A stretch of 64,000 nucleotides of DNA from Streptomyces sclerotialus (GCA_000719105.1 JODX01000012.1:1-64000), one strand, 5' to 3'. Shown: positions 33,808 to 43,267, counted from the stretch's first letter. Program-made: numbers and translations. Notes: a model not told the origin generated them from the letters alone.

Positions 33808-36355
33808 GGGGTTCCTGAAGCACATCCACCGTACGCGGCAGGGACAGCCTGTGCGTGACCGAGGTCTCGAAGAAGATGGTGCGGAGGTGGGGGAACACGC
33901 CCAGCCACTCCCAGGTGCAGCCGGGGTCGACCTCCACCCACAGGTGGTGGAGGCTGCTCGTGCCGTACGCCGTCACGAACTGGTCCGGTGTGAAAGATCC
34001 GGCGATCCTGATGTGGGACCGGCCGCCGAAGCTCCGCAGCATCTCCAGCTGCCGGGAGCTGGAGACCGAGAAGTACAGATGGTCGCCGTTGAGATGGGCG
34101 ACGACCTCCTCGCCGAACCGCTCGCAGTCGAACCGGTCCCAGACCCGGGCCAGCTCGCCGCGCACCCGGATGTCCTGGTGGTCCCGGTACTGCGCCAGTA
34201 CCGGGATCGCCGCGTCCGTCGCGACACGCGTCGCGGTCAGCACGGTGAAGTACGCCTCGTCGCCGGTCAGGCCCTTCGGCCCGGGCAGCAGGTCCAGCAC
34301 GACCGGGCCGACGTCGGCCAGCGCGCGCGCCTGCTCCGCCGACTGGGGCGGGATGAGCGCCGAGGCCCGCCGCTGCACCGCGCCCCGCACCTCCGGGTCC
34401 AGCTCCGTGGCATGCTCCAGGCAGGCGGCGGCCAGCAGATGGAGCCGCCGGCCGTCCCGGTCCGAGGTGTCGCCCCGCTCGATCAGGCCGGTGAGCAGCC
34501 GGGTCCGCTCCGTCGTCCGCGCGTGGGCGACGGACATGCGGATCACGTCCTCCCACTGGTCGAGGTGGGCGTGCGCGACGAGGAAGTCGAAGTCGAGGTT
34601 CTCCACCGCGGCCTTGGCGCCCAGATAGTCCTGGAACGTGCGGTGGATGAAGTCCAGCGAGCCCGCGTTCGGTTCACGGAGCAGACCGCTGCGGATCAGC
34701 AGATGGCGGTAGATCTCCTCAGCCGTGCCCTGGTCGGCGACCTGGGGCATGGCCGGCAGGGCACGCGTCAGGAGACCGATGGCGTCCGAGCGGTCCATCT
34801 CCGAGCGGCCGTTGCGGATCATCCAGTACGCGAGTTTCTGGATGAGCTGGACGAGGTGGGCCTCGGCGATGCGGACGGTCCCCGGCTTGTAGATGCCCCG
34901 CTCGCGGTCACGCCGGGACAGCAGCATGGACAGGGCGGCGTCGTAGATCTCCTTGCGGCCGTCGGGAAGATAGCCGCGGCGGTCCTGGTGGAGTGCGCAG
35001 ATCAGCGCGCTCATCAGGGGGTTGGTGGCGAGCCGCGCCAGATCCTGCTTGGCGCGCAGGGCCCGCAGCAGGTCCTGCGCGTACTGGTCGCCGATGCCGG
35101 CCGCCCGGTGCCAGCGCCGCACGAACTCGGCCACGTTGTCCCGGCTCATGGGGGCGAGGTCGAGTTCGGCGAAGCCGTCGTCGACCAGCCAGTCCTCCCG
35201 TACGGCGGACGGGCGTGAGGTGACCAGCCACCGGTTGCGGGGATAGGTGGCGACCAGGTCCCGCAGCCAGCGGCGCGCCTCCTGCCGTTCGCCGTCCGGG
35301 ATCTCGTCGATGCCGTCGACCAGGAGCAGTCCGCGCCCCGACCGCAGCACCCGGTCGAACCACCCCGTCGGCTGCACGCTCGCGAGGGGGCAGCCCACCT
35401 CGGACAGGAACTCGTCGGGGGTGGGGAGTTTCGCCCCGCCGCGCGTCAGGGTGCGCAGGGGGAGGACGAAGGGCACGAGGCCGTACAGGTACAGCAGCCG
35501 CTCGTCGAGGTGCTTCTTGGCGGTGGACACCGCGAGCCACTGCACCAGCGTGGTCTTCCCGGAGCCGGCGACCCCGCGCAGCAGCACCCGGTTCCGTCCG
35601 GCCAGCACCTGGTCGGCGGGGAGGAGCAGCGGAATGGGGCCGGCCGTGTCGCCCACCGCGTCCAGGCTCAGATAGGCGGCGTCGAGCGGCCAGGTGTCCG
35701 GCGACTCGGTCAGGTCGAGTCCGAAGATGGTCAGCCTGCCGTGCTTGGCGGCGATGTACTGGGCGTAGCGCTCCTCGAACGGGCCGTCGGCGGGTGACGG
35801 CGTCCGTGCGATCAGGGTGTCGATCCGCCGGGACAGCTCCGCGATCCCGCGGCTCTGCTCGACCAGGGTGCGCGGTACGAAGGTGGAACGCTGGGTGAAG
35901 AAGTGCAGGATGTGCAGGCAGGCGGTGTCGAGCACGCTCCTGTAGAGGAGGACCGCGTCGTTCGACAGGCCGAGGGTGGCGGAGCGGCTCTGCGCTCTCA
36001 GGTGGCTGGAGAGGGCGATGTGGCCGAGCTGGACGGCCTGGACGTCGTCCATGTCGATGCAGTCCATGGACCGCAGCGAGTCCGCGACCGCGTGTGCCAC
36101 CGCGCGCAGCTCGTACTTCGGCAGCCGGTCCTGCACCCCCGTCGACTGCGCGGCGCGGTTGACCAGTTCCTTGGCGATCGCGTGCAGGTCGACCTCGGAC
36201 AGGACGCGCTTCTCGCCCGTGAACGAGACGAGGCCGGAGACCTTCACGGGCCGGTCGACGAGACCGGCACCGGGGCCGTCGGTCACGAACAGTCTCTTGA
36301 TCAGCGGCGCGACCACGCTCGACGCGAGCCGGGCGCCAATGGCGGCGGGTTCCAT
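33791..36355 (-). CDS. bacterial NACHT NTPase with HEAT/LRR-like C-terminus
   Basis: An 854-residue STAND NTPase. Residues 1 to about 250 form a helical N-terminal domain (MEPAAIGARLASSVVAPLIK; LSEVDLHAIAKELVNRAAQS) like the NACHT-associated NNH domains. The NACHT module has Walker A VLLRGVAGSGKTTLVQWLAV, Walker B GLLLVDGIDEIPDG, RNRWLVTSRPSAV as sensor 1 and SLDFIHRTFQDYLGAKAAVE at its end. The last 250 residues look like HEAT repeats then LRR-like strands (LHHLWVEVDPGCTWEWLGV, FPHLRTIFFETS). Bacterial NACHT proteins include anti-phage defence factors; a sensor role is inferred. GGGAAG precedes the ATG. No separate effector domain is recognised. Confidence 0.85.
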   Translation of the reverse strand: MEPAAIGARLASSVVAPLIKRLFVTDGPGAGLVDRPVKVSGLVSFTGEKRVLSEVDLHAIAKELVNRAAQSTGVQDRLPKYELRAVAHAVADSLRSMDCIDMDDVQAVQLGHIALSSHLRAQSRSATLGLSNDAVLLYRSVLDTACLHILHFFTQRSTFVPRTLVEQSRGIAELSRRIDTLIARTPSPADGPFEERYAQYIAAKHGRLTIFGLDLTESPDTWPLDAAYLSLDAVGDTAGPIPLLLPADQVLAGRNRVLLRGVAGSGKTTLVQWLAVSTAKKHLDERLLYLYGLVPFVLPLRTLTRGGAKLPTPDEFLSEVGCPLASVQPTGWFDRVLRSGRGLLLVDGIDEIPDGERQEARRWLRDLVATYPRNRWLVTSRPSAVREDWLVDDGFAELDLAPMSRDNVAEFVRRWHRAAGIGDQYAQDLLRALRAKQDLARLATNPLMSALICALHQDRRGYLPDGRKEIYDAALSMLLSRRDRERGIYKPGTVRIAEAHLVQLIQKLAYWMIRNGRSEMDRSDAIGLLTRALPAMPQVADQGTAEEIYRHLLIRSGLLREPNAGSLDFIHRTFQDYLGAKAAVENLDFDFLVAHAHLDQWEDVIRMSVAHARTTERTRLLTGLIERGDTSDRDGRRLHLLAAACLEHATELDPEVRGAVQRRASALIPPQSAEQARALADVGPVVLDLLPGPKGLTGDEAYFTVLTATRVATDAAIPVLAQYRDHQDIRVRGELARVWDRFDCERFGEEVVAHLNGDHLYFSVSSSRQLEMLRSFGGRSHIRIAGSFTPDQFVTAYGTSSLHHLWVEVDPGCTWEWLGVFPHLRTIFFETSVTHRLSLPRTVDVLQEPLSPPL

Positions 36356-36665
36356 CTGCTTCCCGTCGGATGCGTGCGGACGGCGTTCCTACGCGTGCGA
36401 GTGCGGCTGCGTCTCGCTACCGCGCTACCAGGGCGGTAGCAGCCTAGGGGCGGGGAGCGGTCAGGGACAGGGGAACGGGAGTGCGGAAGGCTCGGGGCAG
36501 CGGGGCGCGCGGATTGGTGCCGGGGCGCGCGGGCGCCAGAGGCGCCGGGGGATTGGGGGAGGGGGAAGGGACGCGGGGCAGGGGAAGGGGCCGCCCGCCG
36601 CATGATCCCCTGTGCGGGCGGGCGGCCCCCGAGAGCGGTGCCGTGAGCGGGTGCCGTGGCCGGGC
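36356..36665. promoter_or_regulatory. intergenic region upstream of the NACHT gene
   Basis: A 310-nt region. Near the NACHT gene is an inverted repeat GCTACCGC (36416-36423) and GCGGTAGC (36433-36440), immediately downstream of a TAGGCT-like -10 on the minus strand, so it may be an operator. A 12-bp direct repeat CGGGGCGCGCGG occurs at 36501 and 36521. The terD hairpin lies at its far end. No coding sequence is apparent. Confidence 0.4.
36587..36629 (-). terminator. hairpin after the double-TerD gene
   Basis: Arms GGGGCCGCCCGCCGCA and TGCGGGCGGGCGGCCCC with one bulged base and a 10-nt loop, 37 nt past the TerD stop. Confidence 0.65.
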
Positions 36666-37892
36666 CTACAGTGCCTGGGCCGCCGGCTTCACCATGTTGC
36701 GGACCGTGCGGGCCTTGACGAAGTCGCCCAGCGCGGTCATCTCCCACTCGCCGGAGAACTGGCGGATCAGCTTGGCCATCAGCACGCCGGTCTGCGCCTC
36801 GGCGTTGGTCAGGTCGAAGCGGACCAGCTCCTCGCCGGACGCGGCGTCGATCAGCCGGCAGTAGGCCTTGGCGACCTCGGTGAACTTCTGGCCGGTGAAG
36901 GAGTTGACCGTGAAGACCAGGCCGGTGACCTCCTGGGGGAGACGGCCGAGATCGACGACGATCACCTCGTCGTCCCCGCCGCCCTCACCGGTGAGGTTGT
37001 CGCCGGAGTGCTTGATGGCGCCGTTCACGATCGAGAGCTTGCCGAAGTAGCAGCTGTCGATGTGGTTGCGCTGCGGGCCGTACGCGATGACCGAGGCGTC
37101 CAGGTCGATGTCCTTGCCCCGGTACGCGGGCTCCCAGCCGAGGCCCATCTTGACCTGGGAGAGCAGCGGCTTGCCGCCCTTGACCAGGGAGACGGTCTGG
37201 TTCTTCTGGAGGCTGACGCGGCCCTTGTCAAGGTTGATCTTTCCGGCGCCGGGCGGGGGCGTGGCCGGGGCCGTGGCCGGGGGCGCGGCGGGGGCCGGCG
37301 GGGTCACCGGGGGCTGCGTCGCGGGCGCCGACGCCGGCACGGGCGGGGCGACGGGAGCGGCGGCCGGGGCGGGGGCGGCGGCCGGGGCGGGCTCCTCCAC
37401 CGACACGCCGAAGTCGGTGGCGATGCCCGCCAGGCCGTTCGCGTACCCCTGGCCGACCGCGCGCGCCTTCCACGCGCCGTTGCGCCGGTAGATCTCCACG
37501 ATCACCAGCGCCGTCTCGGTGCCGAGCTGCGGCGGGGTGAAGGTGGCGAGCACCGAGCCGCCGTCGGCGTCGCGGATCGTGGCGGTCGGTTCGATGCCCT
37601 GGAAGGTCTGGCCCGCCGCGTCCGGGCTCGCGGTGATGACGATCTTCTCGATGCCCGGCGGGACGGCCGCCGTGTCGACCGTGACCGAGTCGGGGGTGGT
37701 GCCGCCGCCGGAGCGGTACGTCACGCCGGGGCCCGTGGGCTGGTTGTAGAAGATGAAGTCGTCGTCCGAGCGCACCTTGCCGTCGGCGGTGAGCAGCAGG
37801 CCCGATACGTCGAGCCGCACGGGCGCGGCGACGTCCACCGCCACGCGGGCGGTGGAGAGGGGGATGTTCGAGCCGGGGGTCATAGCTGTCAT
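36666..37892 (-). CDS. double-TerD domain protein (tellurium resistance family)
   Basis: A 408-residue protein with two TerD-like domains joined by a long Ala/Pro linker. Domain one spans about 1-165 (VAAPVRLDVSGLLLTADGKV; SDDDFIFYNQPTG with the DDDF calcium site; TFTPPQLGTETALVIVEIYR). The linker is about 55 residues of Pro and Ala. Domain two spans about 220-408 (GRVSLQKNQTVSLVKGGKPL; GGGDDEVIVVDLGRLPQEVT; VRFDLTNAEAQTGVLMAKLI). TerD proteins bind calcium and belong to stress/tellurite/phage-related systems; several paralogues are normal in Streptomyces. A second ATG three codons in is an alternative start. Cytoplasmic, no signal peptide. Confidence 0.88.
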   Translation of the reverse strand: MTAMTPGSNIPLSTARVAVDVAAPVRLDVSGLLLTADGKVRSDDDFIFYNQPTGPGVTYRSGGGTTPDSVTVDTAAVPPGIEKIVITASPDAAGQTFQGIEPTATIRDADGGSVLATFTPPQLGTETALVIVEIYRRNGAWKARAVGQGYANGLAGIATDFGVSVEEPAPAAAPAPAAAPVAPPVPASAPATQPPVTPPAPAAPPATAPATPPPGAGKINLDKGRVSLQKNQTVSLVKGGKPLLSQVKMGLGWEPAYRGKDIDLDASVIAYGPQRNHIDSCYFGKLSIVNGAIKHSGDNLTGEGGGDDEVIVVDLGRLPQEVTGLVFTVNSFTGQKFTEVAKAYCRLIDAASGEELVRFDLTNAEAQTGVLMAKLIRQFSGEWEMTALGDFVKARTVRNMVKPAAQAL

Positions 37893-38028
37893 GCCCGGTG
37901 GAACGAGCGAGGGCGCTTTGCCGTTCCCTTACCGTGCCGCCGATCGGGCGGAGGCTGTCCGGGGGCGGCCGGGCCGGTCCCGTCGCGCCCGTGTGCCTCC
38001 CCCTCGCTCCCGTGTTCCTCAGGGATCC

Positions 38029-39018
38029 TCAGGGAACGACCACGATCTTCCTGCCGACCCCGGACGCGAACTGGTCCAGTGCCTGCGGGTACCGGTCGAG
38101 AGGCAGCCGGTCGCTGATGAAGACCTCGGGGTCCAGGACCCCGTTCGCGAACAGCTCCGCCGCGCGTTCGTAGCTGTGCAGGACCGCCATGGAGCCCGTG
38201 ATGGTGATCTCCTGGTTGTAGATGCGGTACGGGTCGATCTCCACGCGGGTCGCGTAGTCCGCCACACCGAACTGGAGGAACGTGCCCGCCTTCGCGACGC
38301 GGTTCAGACCGTCCTGGATCGCCTTCGCGTTGCCCGTGGCGTCGATGACGAGGTCCCAGCCCTGCGGGCGGTCCAGCTCGTCGGGGGTCGCGCCGGACGC
38401 CGTGACGCCGAGCTGCTTCGCCGTGGCCAGGCGGGCCGGGTTGAGGTCCACCACGTCCACGCTCGCCGCGCCCGTGCGCTTGGCGAGCTCCAGCATCATC
38501 AGGCCCATCGTGCCGGAGCCGTAGATCAGGACGTGCGCGCCGAGGCGGGACTGGAGGACGTCGTAGCCGCGGACCGCGCAGGACAGGGGCTCGACCAGGG
38601 CGGCGTCCTGGGTGCGGACGTGCTCGGGGAGCTTGACGCAGTTCGCCACCGGGGCCACGGCGTACTGGGCCGCGCCCCCCGCCGTGGTCACCCCGATCGC
38701 CGCCCACCGCTCGCACATGTTGTTGTGGCCGTTGCGGCAGTAGCGGCACTCGTAGCAGTACAGGGAGGGGTCGACCGCGACCCGGTCGCCGACCGCCACC
38801 TCGGTGACCTCGGTGCCGATGCCGACCACCTCGCCCGCGAACTCGTGCCCGGGGACGATCGGCAGCTCGGGAGCGAACTCGCCCTGGAGGATGTGCAGGT
38901 CGGTGCCGCACAGGCCGCAGGCGGCCACCTCGACGACCACCTGGCGTGGACCCGGCGTCGGGTCCGGCACCTCGGTGACGACGGCCTTCCCCACGGACTC
39001 GATGACGGCGGCCTTCAT
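38029..39018 (-). CDS. zinc-dependent alcohol/polyol dehydrogenase
   Basis: A 329-residue medium-chain dehydrogenase. The catalytic zinc region is ACGLCGTDLHILQGEFAPEL and VPGHEFAGEVVGIG; the structural-zinc loop has four cysteines in YCYECRYCRNGHNNMC; the nucleotide-binding turn is LIYGSGTMGLMMLELAK. The protein resembles sorbitol/iditol or arabitol dehydrogenases and closes the operon of a polyol-type importer, with ATGA overlap to the second permease, so oxidation of an imported polyol is the likely job. The exact substrate is not decided by sequence. Confidence 0.85.
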   Translation of the reverse strand: MKAAVIESVGKAVVTEVPDPTPGPRQVVVEVAACGLCGTDLHILQGEFAPELPIVPGHEFAGEVVGIGTEVTEVAVGDRVAVDPSLYCYECRYCRNGHNNMCERWAAIGVTTAGGAAQYAVAPVANCVKLPEHVRTQDAALVEPLSCAVRGYDVLQSRLGAHVLIYGSGTMGLMMLELAKRTGAASVDVVDLNPARLATAKQLGVTASGATPDELDRPQGWDLVIDATGNAKAIQDGLNRVAKAGTFLQFGVADYATRVEIDPYRIYNQEITITGSMAVLHSYERAAELFANGVLDPEVFISDRLPLDRYPQALDQFASGVGRKIVVVP

Positions 39019-39896
39019 TTCACGGCTCCCAACGACAGGCCCTGGACCAGCTTGTCCTGGGCGGCGAACCCCGCGGCGAGCACCGGCAGGGAGATGACGA
39101 GCGACGCGGCGCACACCTTGGCCAGGAACAGGCCCTGGCTGGTGATGAAGCCGGTCAGGAAGACGGGAGCGGTCCCGGCGACCACACCCGTGAGCACCCG
39201 GGCGAACAGCAGTTCGTTCCAGCTGAAGATGAAGCAGATCAGGGCGGTCGCGGCGATGCCCGGGGCAGCGATCGGGGCCACGATGCGGGCCAGGACGGTC
39301 GGCAGTCTGGCGCCGTCGAGCTGGGCGGCCTCGATGACCGCGACCGGGACCTCCGCCAGGAAGGACTGCATCATCCAGACGGCGATCGGCAGGTTCATCG
39401 AGGTGTAGAGGACGACCAGCAGCCAGATGTTGTCCAGCAGGCCCGCGTTCTTGGCGAAGAGGTAGAGCGGCAGCAGGCCCGCCACCGCCGGAAGCATCTT
39501 GGTGGAGAGGAAGAAGAACAGGACGTCGGTCCACTTCTTCACCGGACGGATCGACAGCGCGTACGCCGCCGGGAGGGCGAGGAGGAGGACGAGGAGCGTC
39601 GACGTCAGGGACGCGACCGTCGAGTTGATCAGGGCCGGCCAGGGGCTGGCGCCGCCGCCCGCGCCGAAGAACTCGCGGTAGCCGTCCAAAGTGAGGGCGG
39701 CCGTGAAGGACGGCGGGTTGGTCGCCGCGTCCGTCTCCGCGTGGAACGACGTCAGCGCCATCCAGGCGATCGGCAGGAAGAACAGCAGGCCGGCCGCCCA
39801 GGCGAGGACGCCCAGGCCGGTGTTCTTCATGCGCTTGCTGCGGGCGCCGGGAGGGGCGGTGGCAGGGGCGGGGGTACGGACCGCGGTGGCGCTCAT
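39015..39896 (-). CDS. sugar/polyol ABC importer permease, MalG type
   Basis: A 293-residue inner-membrane permease with six spans. The EAA loop that contacts the ATPase reads EAAQLDGARLPTVLARIVAP. The segment LSTKMLPAVAGLLPLYLFAK is typical of polyol (sorbitol/mannitol) importers. It starts one base after the first permease ends (TGATG) and overlaps the dehydrogenase gene. No ATPase gene is present in the operon. Confidence 0.9.
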   Translation of the reverse strand: MSATAVRTPAPATAPPGARSKRMKNTGLGVLAWAAGLLFFLPIAWMALTSFHAETDAATNPPSFTAALTLDGYREFFGAGGGASPWPALINSTVASLTSTLLVLLLALPAAYALSIRPVKKWTDVLFFFLSTKMLPAVAGLLPLYLFAKNAGLLDNIWLLVVLYTSMNLPIAVWMMQSFLAEVPVAVIEAAQLDGARLPTVLARIVAPIAAPGIAATALICFIFSWNELLFARVLTGVVAGTAPVFLTGFITSQGLFLAKVCAASLVISLPVLAAGFAAQDKLVQGLSLGAVK

Positions 39897-40837
39897 CAGC
39901 GCGACACCTCCTCGCGGAACAGGGACGAGACCACGCGCAGCGCGAACGTCGCGATGACGATCGAGCCGATGACGACGAGGACGCCCGCGGCGGAGGCGAG
40001 ACCGTTCTCGTGGGCCTGGTAGAAGGTCTGGTAGACGGTGTACGGCAGGTTCGCCGTGCCGAGGCCGCCCGAGGTGAGGGTGAAGACGGCGTCGAAGTTC
40101 TGCACGATGTAGATCGAGCCGAGCAGGGCGCCGAGCTCCAGATAGCGGCGCAGGTGCGGCAGCGTGAGGTGGCGGAAGATCTGCCAGTCGCTCGCGCCGT
40201 CCACGCGCGCCGCCTCGATCTGCTGGTGGTCGCGGCCCTGCAGCCCGGCCAGCAGGATCAGCATCATGAACGGCGTCCACTGCCAGATCAGCGAGGCCTC
40301 CACCGCGAGCAGCGGCATCTCGGAGATCCAGTCGGGCTGCGGGCCGCCCACGTAGCTGAGCAGACCGTTGAACAGGCCGTACTCGGGGTTGAACAGGACG
40401 TGCTTCCAGAGCAGCGCCGCGGCGACCGGGACCACCAGGAAGGGGGCGATCAGCAGGGTGCGGACGATGCCGCGGCCCTTGAACCTCCGGTCGAGCAGCA
40501 GGGCGAGGAGCAGGCCGAGGACCAGGCTGACCAGGACGACGGTGACGGTGAGCAGGATCGTCGTCCAGACCGAGCTGCGCAGGTCCGGGTCGCTGAGGAC
40601 CTCCCCGTAGTTGGCGAGGCCGGCGAACTCACGGGCGTCCGGGTAGAGCGAGTTCCAGTCGAACAGGGAGATCACCAGCGTGGCCACGAACGGCAGCTGG
40701 GTGACGACGATCAGGAAGATGAGGGCGGGCAGCAGCGGGGCCCGGGTGGCCCAGGCGCGCAGCTTGCCGTTCGGCGGCTCGCCCGGGGCGGCGGTGGCGC
40801 GTGTGGTGGCGGCCGGGGGTGTCGAGATGGCGGTCAT
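39896..40837 (-). CDS. sugar/polyol ABC importer permease, MalF type
   Basis: A 313-residue permease with six spans; the EAA loop is QIEAARVDGASDWQIFRHLT. A short cytoplasmic N-terminus precedes the first span LLPALIFLIVVTQLPFVATL. It pairs with the MalG-type permease encoded next, and its ATG overlaps the stop of the binding-protein gene (ATGA). Confidence 0.9.
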   Translation of the reverse strand: MTAISTPPAATTRATAAPGEPPNGKLRAWATRAPLLPALIFLIVVTQLPFVATLVISLFDWNSLYPDAREFAGLANYGEVLSDPDLRSSVWTTILLTVTVVLVSLVLGLLLALLLDRRFKGRGIVRTLLIAPFLVVPVAAALLWKHVLFNPEYGLFNGLLSYVGGPQPDWISEMPLLAVEASLIWQWTPFMMLILLAGLQGRDHQQIEAARVDGASDWQIFRHLTLPHLRRYLELGALLGSIYIVQNFDAVFTLTSGGLGTANLPYTVYQTFYQAHENGLASAAGVLVVIGSIVIATFALRVVSSLFREEVSR

Positions 40838-42204
40838 GAGCGTCCCTCGTATTCCTCGGAGATCTGCTCGGCGAGGTCCTGTGCCTTCTTCAGGGCCGAC
40901 TCGACGGACTGGCGTCCGGCGATGGCCGCGCTGATCTCCTGGGAGACCTCGGTGCCGAGGTCGGTGAACTCGGGGATGCCGACGAACTGGATGCCGGGCG
41001 CGGGCCGCGGCTGCACGCCGGGGTCGGTGGGCCGGGCCTGCTCGATGGCCTCGCGGGTCATCTCCTGGAAGGCGGAGGCCTCCGCGCGGTAGTCGGGGTT
41101 CTCGTAGGTGGAGGCCCGCTTGCCCGCCGGGATGTTGGACCAGCCGATCTCCTCGCCGACGAGCTGCTCGTACTCCTTGCTCGACGCCCAGGAGATGAAC
41201 TCCCAGGCCTTGTCGGTGTTGCGGGAGGCGTTCTGGATGCCCCACGCCCAGGTGTAGAGCCAGCCGGCGGACTCGGTCTCCTCGACCGGCGCGGGCGCGT
41301 ACCCGAGCTTGCCCTTGACCGGGGAGTCGTCCGCCTCCAGGGAGCCGGCCGCGGACGTGGCGTCGTACCACATGGCGGTCTTGCCCTGGGTCATGTTGTT
41401 GAGGCACTCGGCGAAGCCGGACTGGGCGGCGCCGGACTGGCCGTGCGAGCGGACGAGGTCCACGTAGAACTTGGTCGCCTTCTCGAACTCGGGGGAGTCC
41501 AGGCGGGCGTTCCAGTCCTCGTCGAACCAGGTGCCGCCCATGGTGTTCACGACCGTGGTGAGGGGCGCCATCGACTCGCCCCAGCCGGGCAGGCCGCGCA
41601 GGCAGATGCCCTGCATGTCCCGCTCGCCGTCGTCGATCCGCGCGGCGAGGTCGGCGACCTCCTGCCAGGTGGGCTTCTCCGGCATGGTCAGACCGTGCTT
41701 GTCGAGGATGTCCTTGCGGTACATCAGGAAGGACGACTCGCCGTAGAACGGCTGCCCGTACAGCTTGCCGTCGTCGCCGGTGAGCGACTGGCGCATGGGC
41801 TCGAGGATGTCCTCCTGGTCGAAGGCGGTGTCCTCGGCCACGTACTCGTCCATCTCGTGCAGCCAGCCGTTGCGGGCGTAGATGGGGATCTCGTAGTTGC
41901 TCAGGGTGGCGACGTCGTACTGGCCGGCCTGGTTGGCGAAGTCCTGGCTGATCCGGTCGCGGACGTCGTTCTCCGGCAGGACGGTGAAGTTGACCGTGAT
42001 GCCGGTCTCCTCGGTGAAGTGGTCGCGGGTGAGCTTCTGCAACTCCACCATCTGCGGGTTGTTCACCATCAGGACGTTGAGTGAGTCGCCGCCGGAACCC
42101 GCCCCGCCTGCTCCGGTCCAGCAGCCGGAGAGCAGCGGGGCGAGCAGCGTCCCTGCGGCGGCCACGGCTATCGCGCGTGGCCTCCGCCGGCTCGGGATTC
42201 GCAT
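40834..42204 (-). CDS. sugar/polyol ABC importer solute-binding lipoprotein
   Basis: A 456-residue extracytoplasmic binding protein. The signal region (MRIPSRRRPRAIAVAAAG) leads to a lipobox LLSGC with the lipidated cysteine. The mature part is a type-1 solute-binding fold (LNVLMVNNPQMVELQKLTRD; GKLYGQPFYGESSFLMYRKD; AWEFISWASSKEYEQL). An AGGAGCG sequence sits before the ATG. It heads the importer operon SBP-permease-permease-dehydrogenase, 76 nt downstream of a DeoR-type regulator gene on the same strand. Confidence 0.9.
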   Translation of the reverse strand: MRIPSRRRPRAIAVAAAGTLLAPLLSGCWTGAGGAGSGGDSLNVLMVNNPQMVELQKLTRDHFTEETGITVNFTVLPENDVRDRISQDFANQAGQYDVATLSNYEIPIYARNGWLHEMDEYVAEDTAFDQEDILEPMRQSLTGDDGKLYGQPFYGESSFLMYRKDILDKHGLTMPEKPTWQEVADLAARIDDGERDMQGICLRGLPGWGESMAPLTTVVNTMGGTWFDEDWNARLDSPEFEKATKFYVDLVRSHGQSGAAQSGFAECLNNMTQGKTAMWYDATSAAGSLEADDSPVKGKLGYAPAPVEETESAGWLYTWAWGIQNASRNTDKAWEFISWASSKEYEQLVGEEIGWSNIPAGKRASTYENPDYRAEASAFQEMTREAIEQARPTDPGVQPRPAPGIQFVGIPEFTDLGTEVSQEISAAIAGRQSVESALKKAQDLAEQISEEYEGRS

Positions 42205-42280
42205 GGATCGCTCCTGGACGTATGGGGACATAAGGGGCAGTGTCGGTGTGAGGGGTCACCCTGAGCCGGTGACCTCGGAG

Positions 42281-43042
42281 TCAGACCCGGACGACCTGCG
42301 GGCCGAGCATCGAGTAGCGGTGGGCCTCGGAAGCGGGCAGCAGCGTGCTCGTGACGATCGTGTCCAGGGCGCCGACGTCGGCGAACCGGCAGAAGCTGAC
42401 CGCCCCGAACTTGGTGTGCACCCCGGCGAAGACGGTGCGCCGCGCCGCCCGCATCGCCTGGGCCTTGACCTCGCTGACGGCCGGGTCGGGGGTGGTGAGG
42501 CCGTGCTCGCGGGTGATGCCGTTGGCGCCGATGTAAGCCAGGTCGATGACGAACCCGGAGAGCATCTTCGTCGTCCAGTGGTCGACGGTCGCGAGGGTGC
42601 CCGGGCGCACCCGGCCGCCGAGCAGCAGGACGGAGACGGTGCCGGCCTCGGCGAGCGCACCGGCGACCGGCAGGGAGGCGGTGACCACGGTCAGCGGCCG
42701 GTCCCGGGGCAGGGCCTCGGCGATGAGCTGCGGGGTGAAGCCCTCGTCGACGAAGACGGTCTCGGCGTCGCCGAGCAGGTCGGCCGCGGCGGCTGCGATC
42801 CGCCGCTTCTCGGGGACGTGGCTGGTGGCACGGAAGGCGAGCGTCGTCTCGAACCCGGCGCTCTCCACGGGGTAGGCGCCGCCGTGGGTGCGGCGGACCA
42901 GGCCGTGGTCCTCCAGGGCGCGCAGATCGCGCCGTACGGTCTCCTTGGCGACACCCAGTTCGGCGGCGAGCGCGGTGACGTCGACCGACCCCGTACGGCG
43001 GGCGGCCGTGACGATGGCGCGCTGGCGTTCTTCCGCACTCAT
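42281..43042 (-). CDS. DeoR family transcriptional regulator
   Basis: A 253-residue regulator. The N-terminal helix-turn-helix is MSAEERQRAIVTAARRTGSV then LAAELGVAKETVRRDLRALE with the DeoR hallmark HGLVRRTHGGA; the C-terminal sugar-phosphate-sensing part has DEGFTPQLIAEALPRDRPLT, LGGRVRPGTLA and NGITREHGLTTPD. It probably controls the polyol importer operon downstream. A perfect 14-bp-arm inverted repeat lies 43 nt upstream of its start and may be its operator. Confidence 0.9.
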   Translation of the reverse strand: MSAEERQRAIVTAARRTGSVDVTALAAELGVAKETVRRDLRALEDHGLVRRTHGGAYPVESAGFETTLAFRATSHVPEKRRIAAAAADLLGDAETVFVDEGFTPQLIAEALPRDRPLTVVTASLPVAGALAEAGTVSVLLLGGRVRPGTLATVDHWTTKMLSGFVIDLAYIGANGITREHGLTTPDPAVSEVKAQAMRAARRTVFAGVHTKFGAVSFCRFADVGALDTIVTSTLLPASEAHRYSMLGPQVVRV

Positions 43043-43084
43043 GGCCGGCACCCGCTCTCCCTCGAACTGCTCCGGACTGTCGCT

Positions 43085-43116
43085 GCCCGTTCGGGCCCGG
43101 TGGGGCCCGAACGGGC
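43085..43116. promoter_or_regulatory. perfect inverted repeat upstream of deoR-type gene
   Basis: GCCCGTTCGGGCCC, 4-nt spacer GGTG, GGGCCCGAACGGGC: a perfect 32-nt dyad. Its CCCGTTCG core recurs at 43180-43187 and 43277-43284 and an inverted GCCCGAAC occurs near 43254. Likely a multi-site operator for the DeoR protein, although it could also form an RNA hairpin. Confidence 0.5.
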
Positions 43117-43267
43117 TCATGGGGAGAGTTCTACAGCGGGCGCGCGTCGCTGACCAGGTCTGTTGCGCGCCCGATGGTGCCCGTTCGTGTCCGTTCCACC
43201 GGCCGGGTGCCCGTCGCGGACCTGGGTGGGAAGGGGGATCGGGCAGGGCGCGTGCCCGAACACGGCT

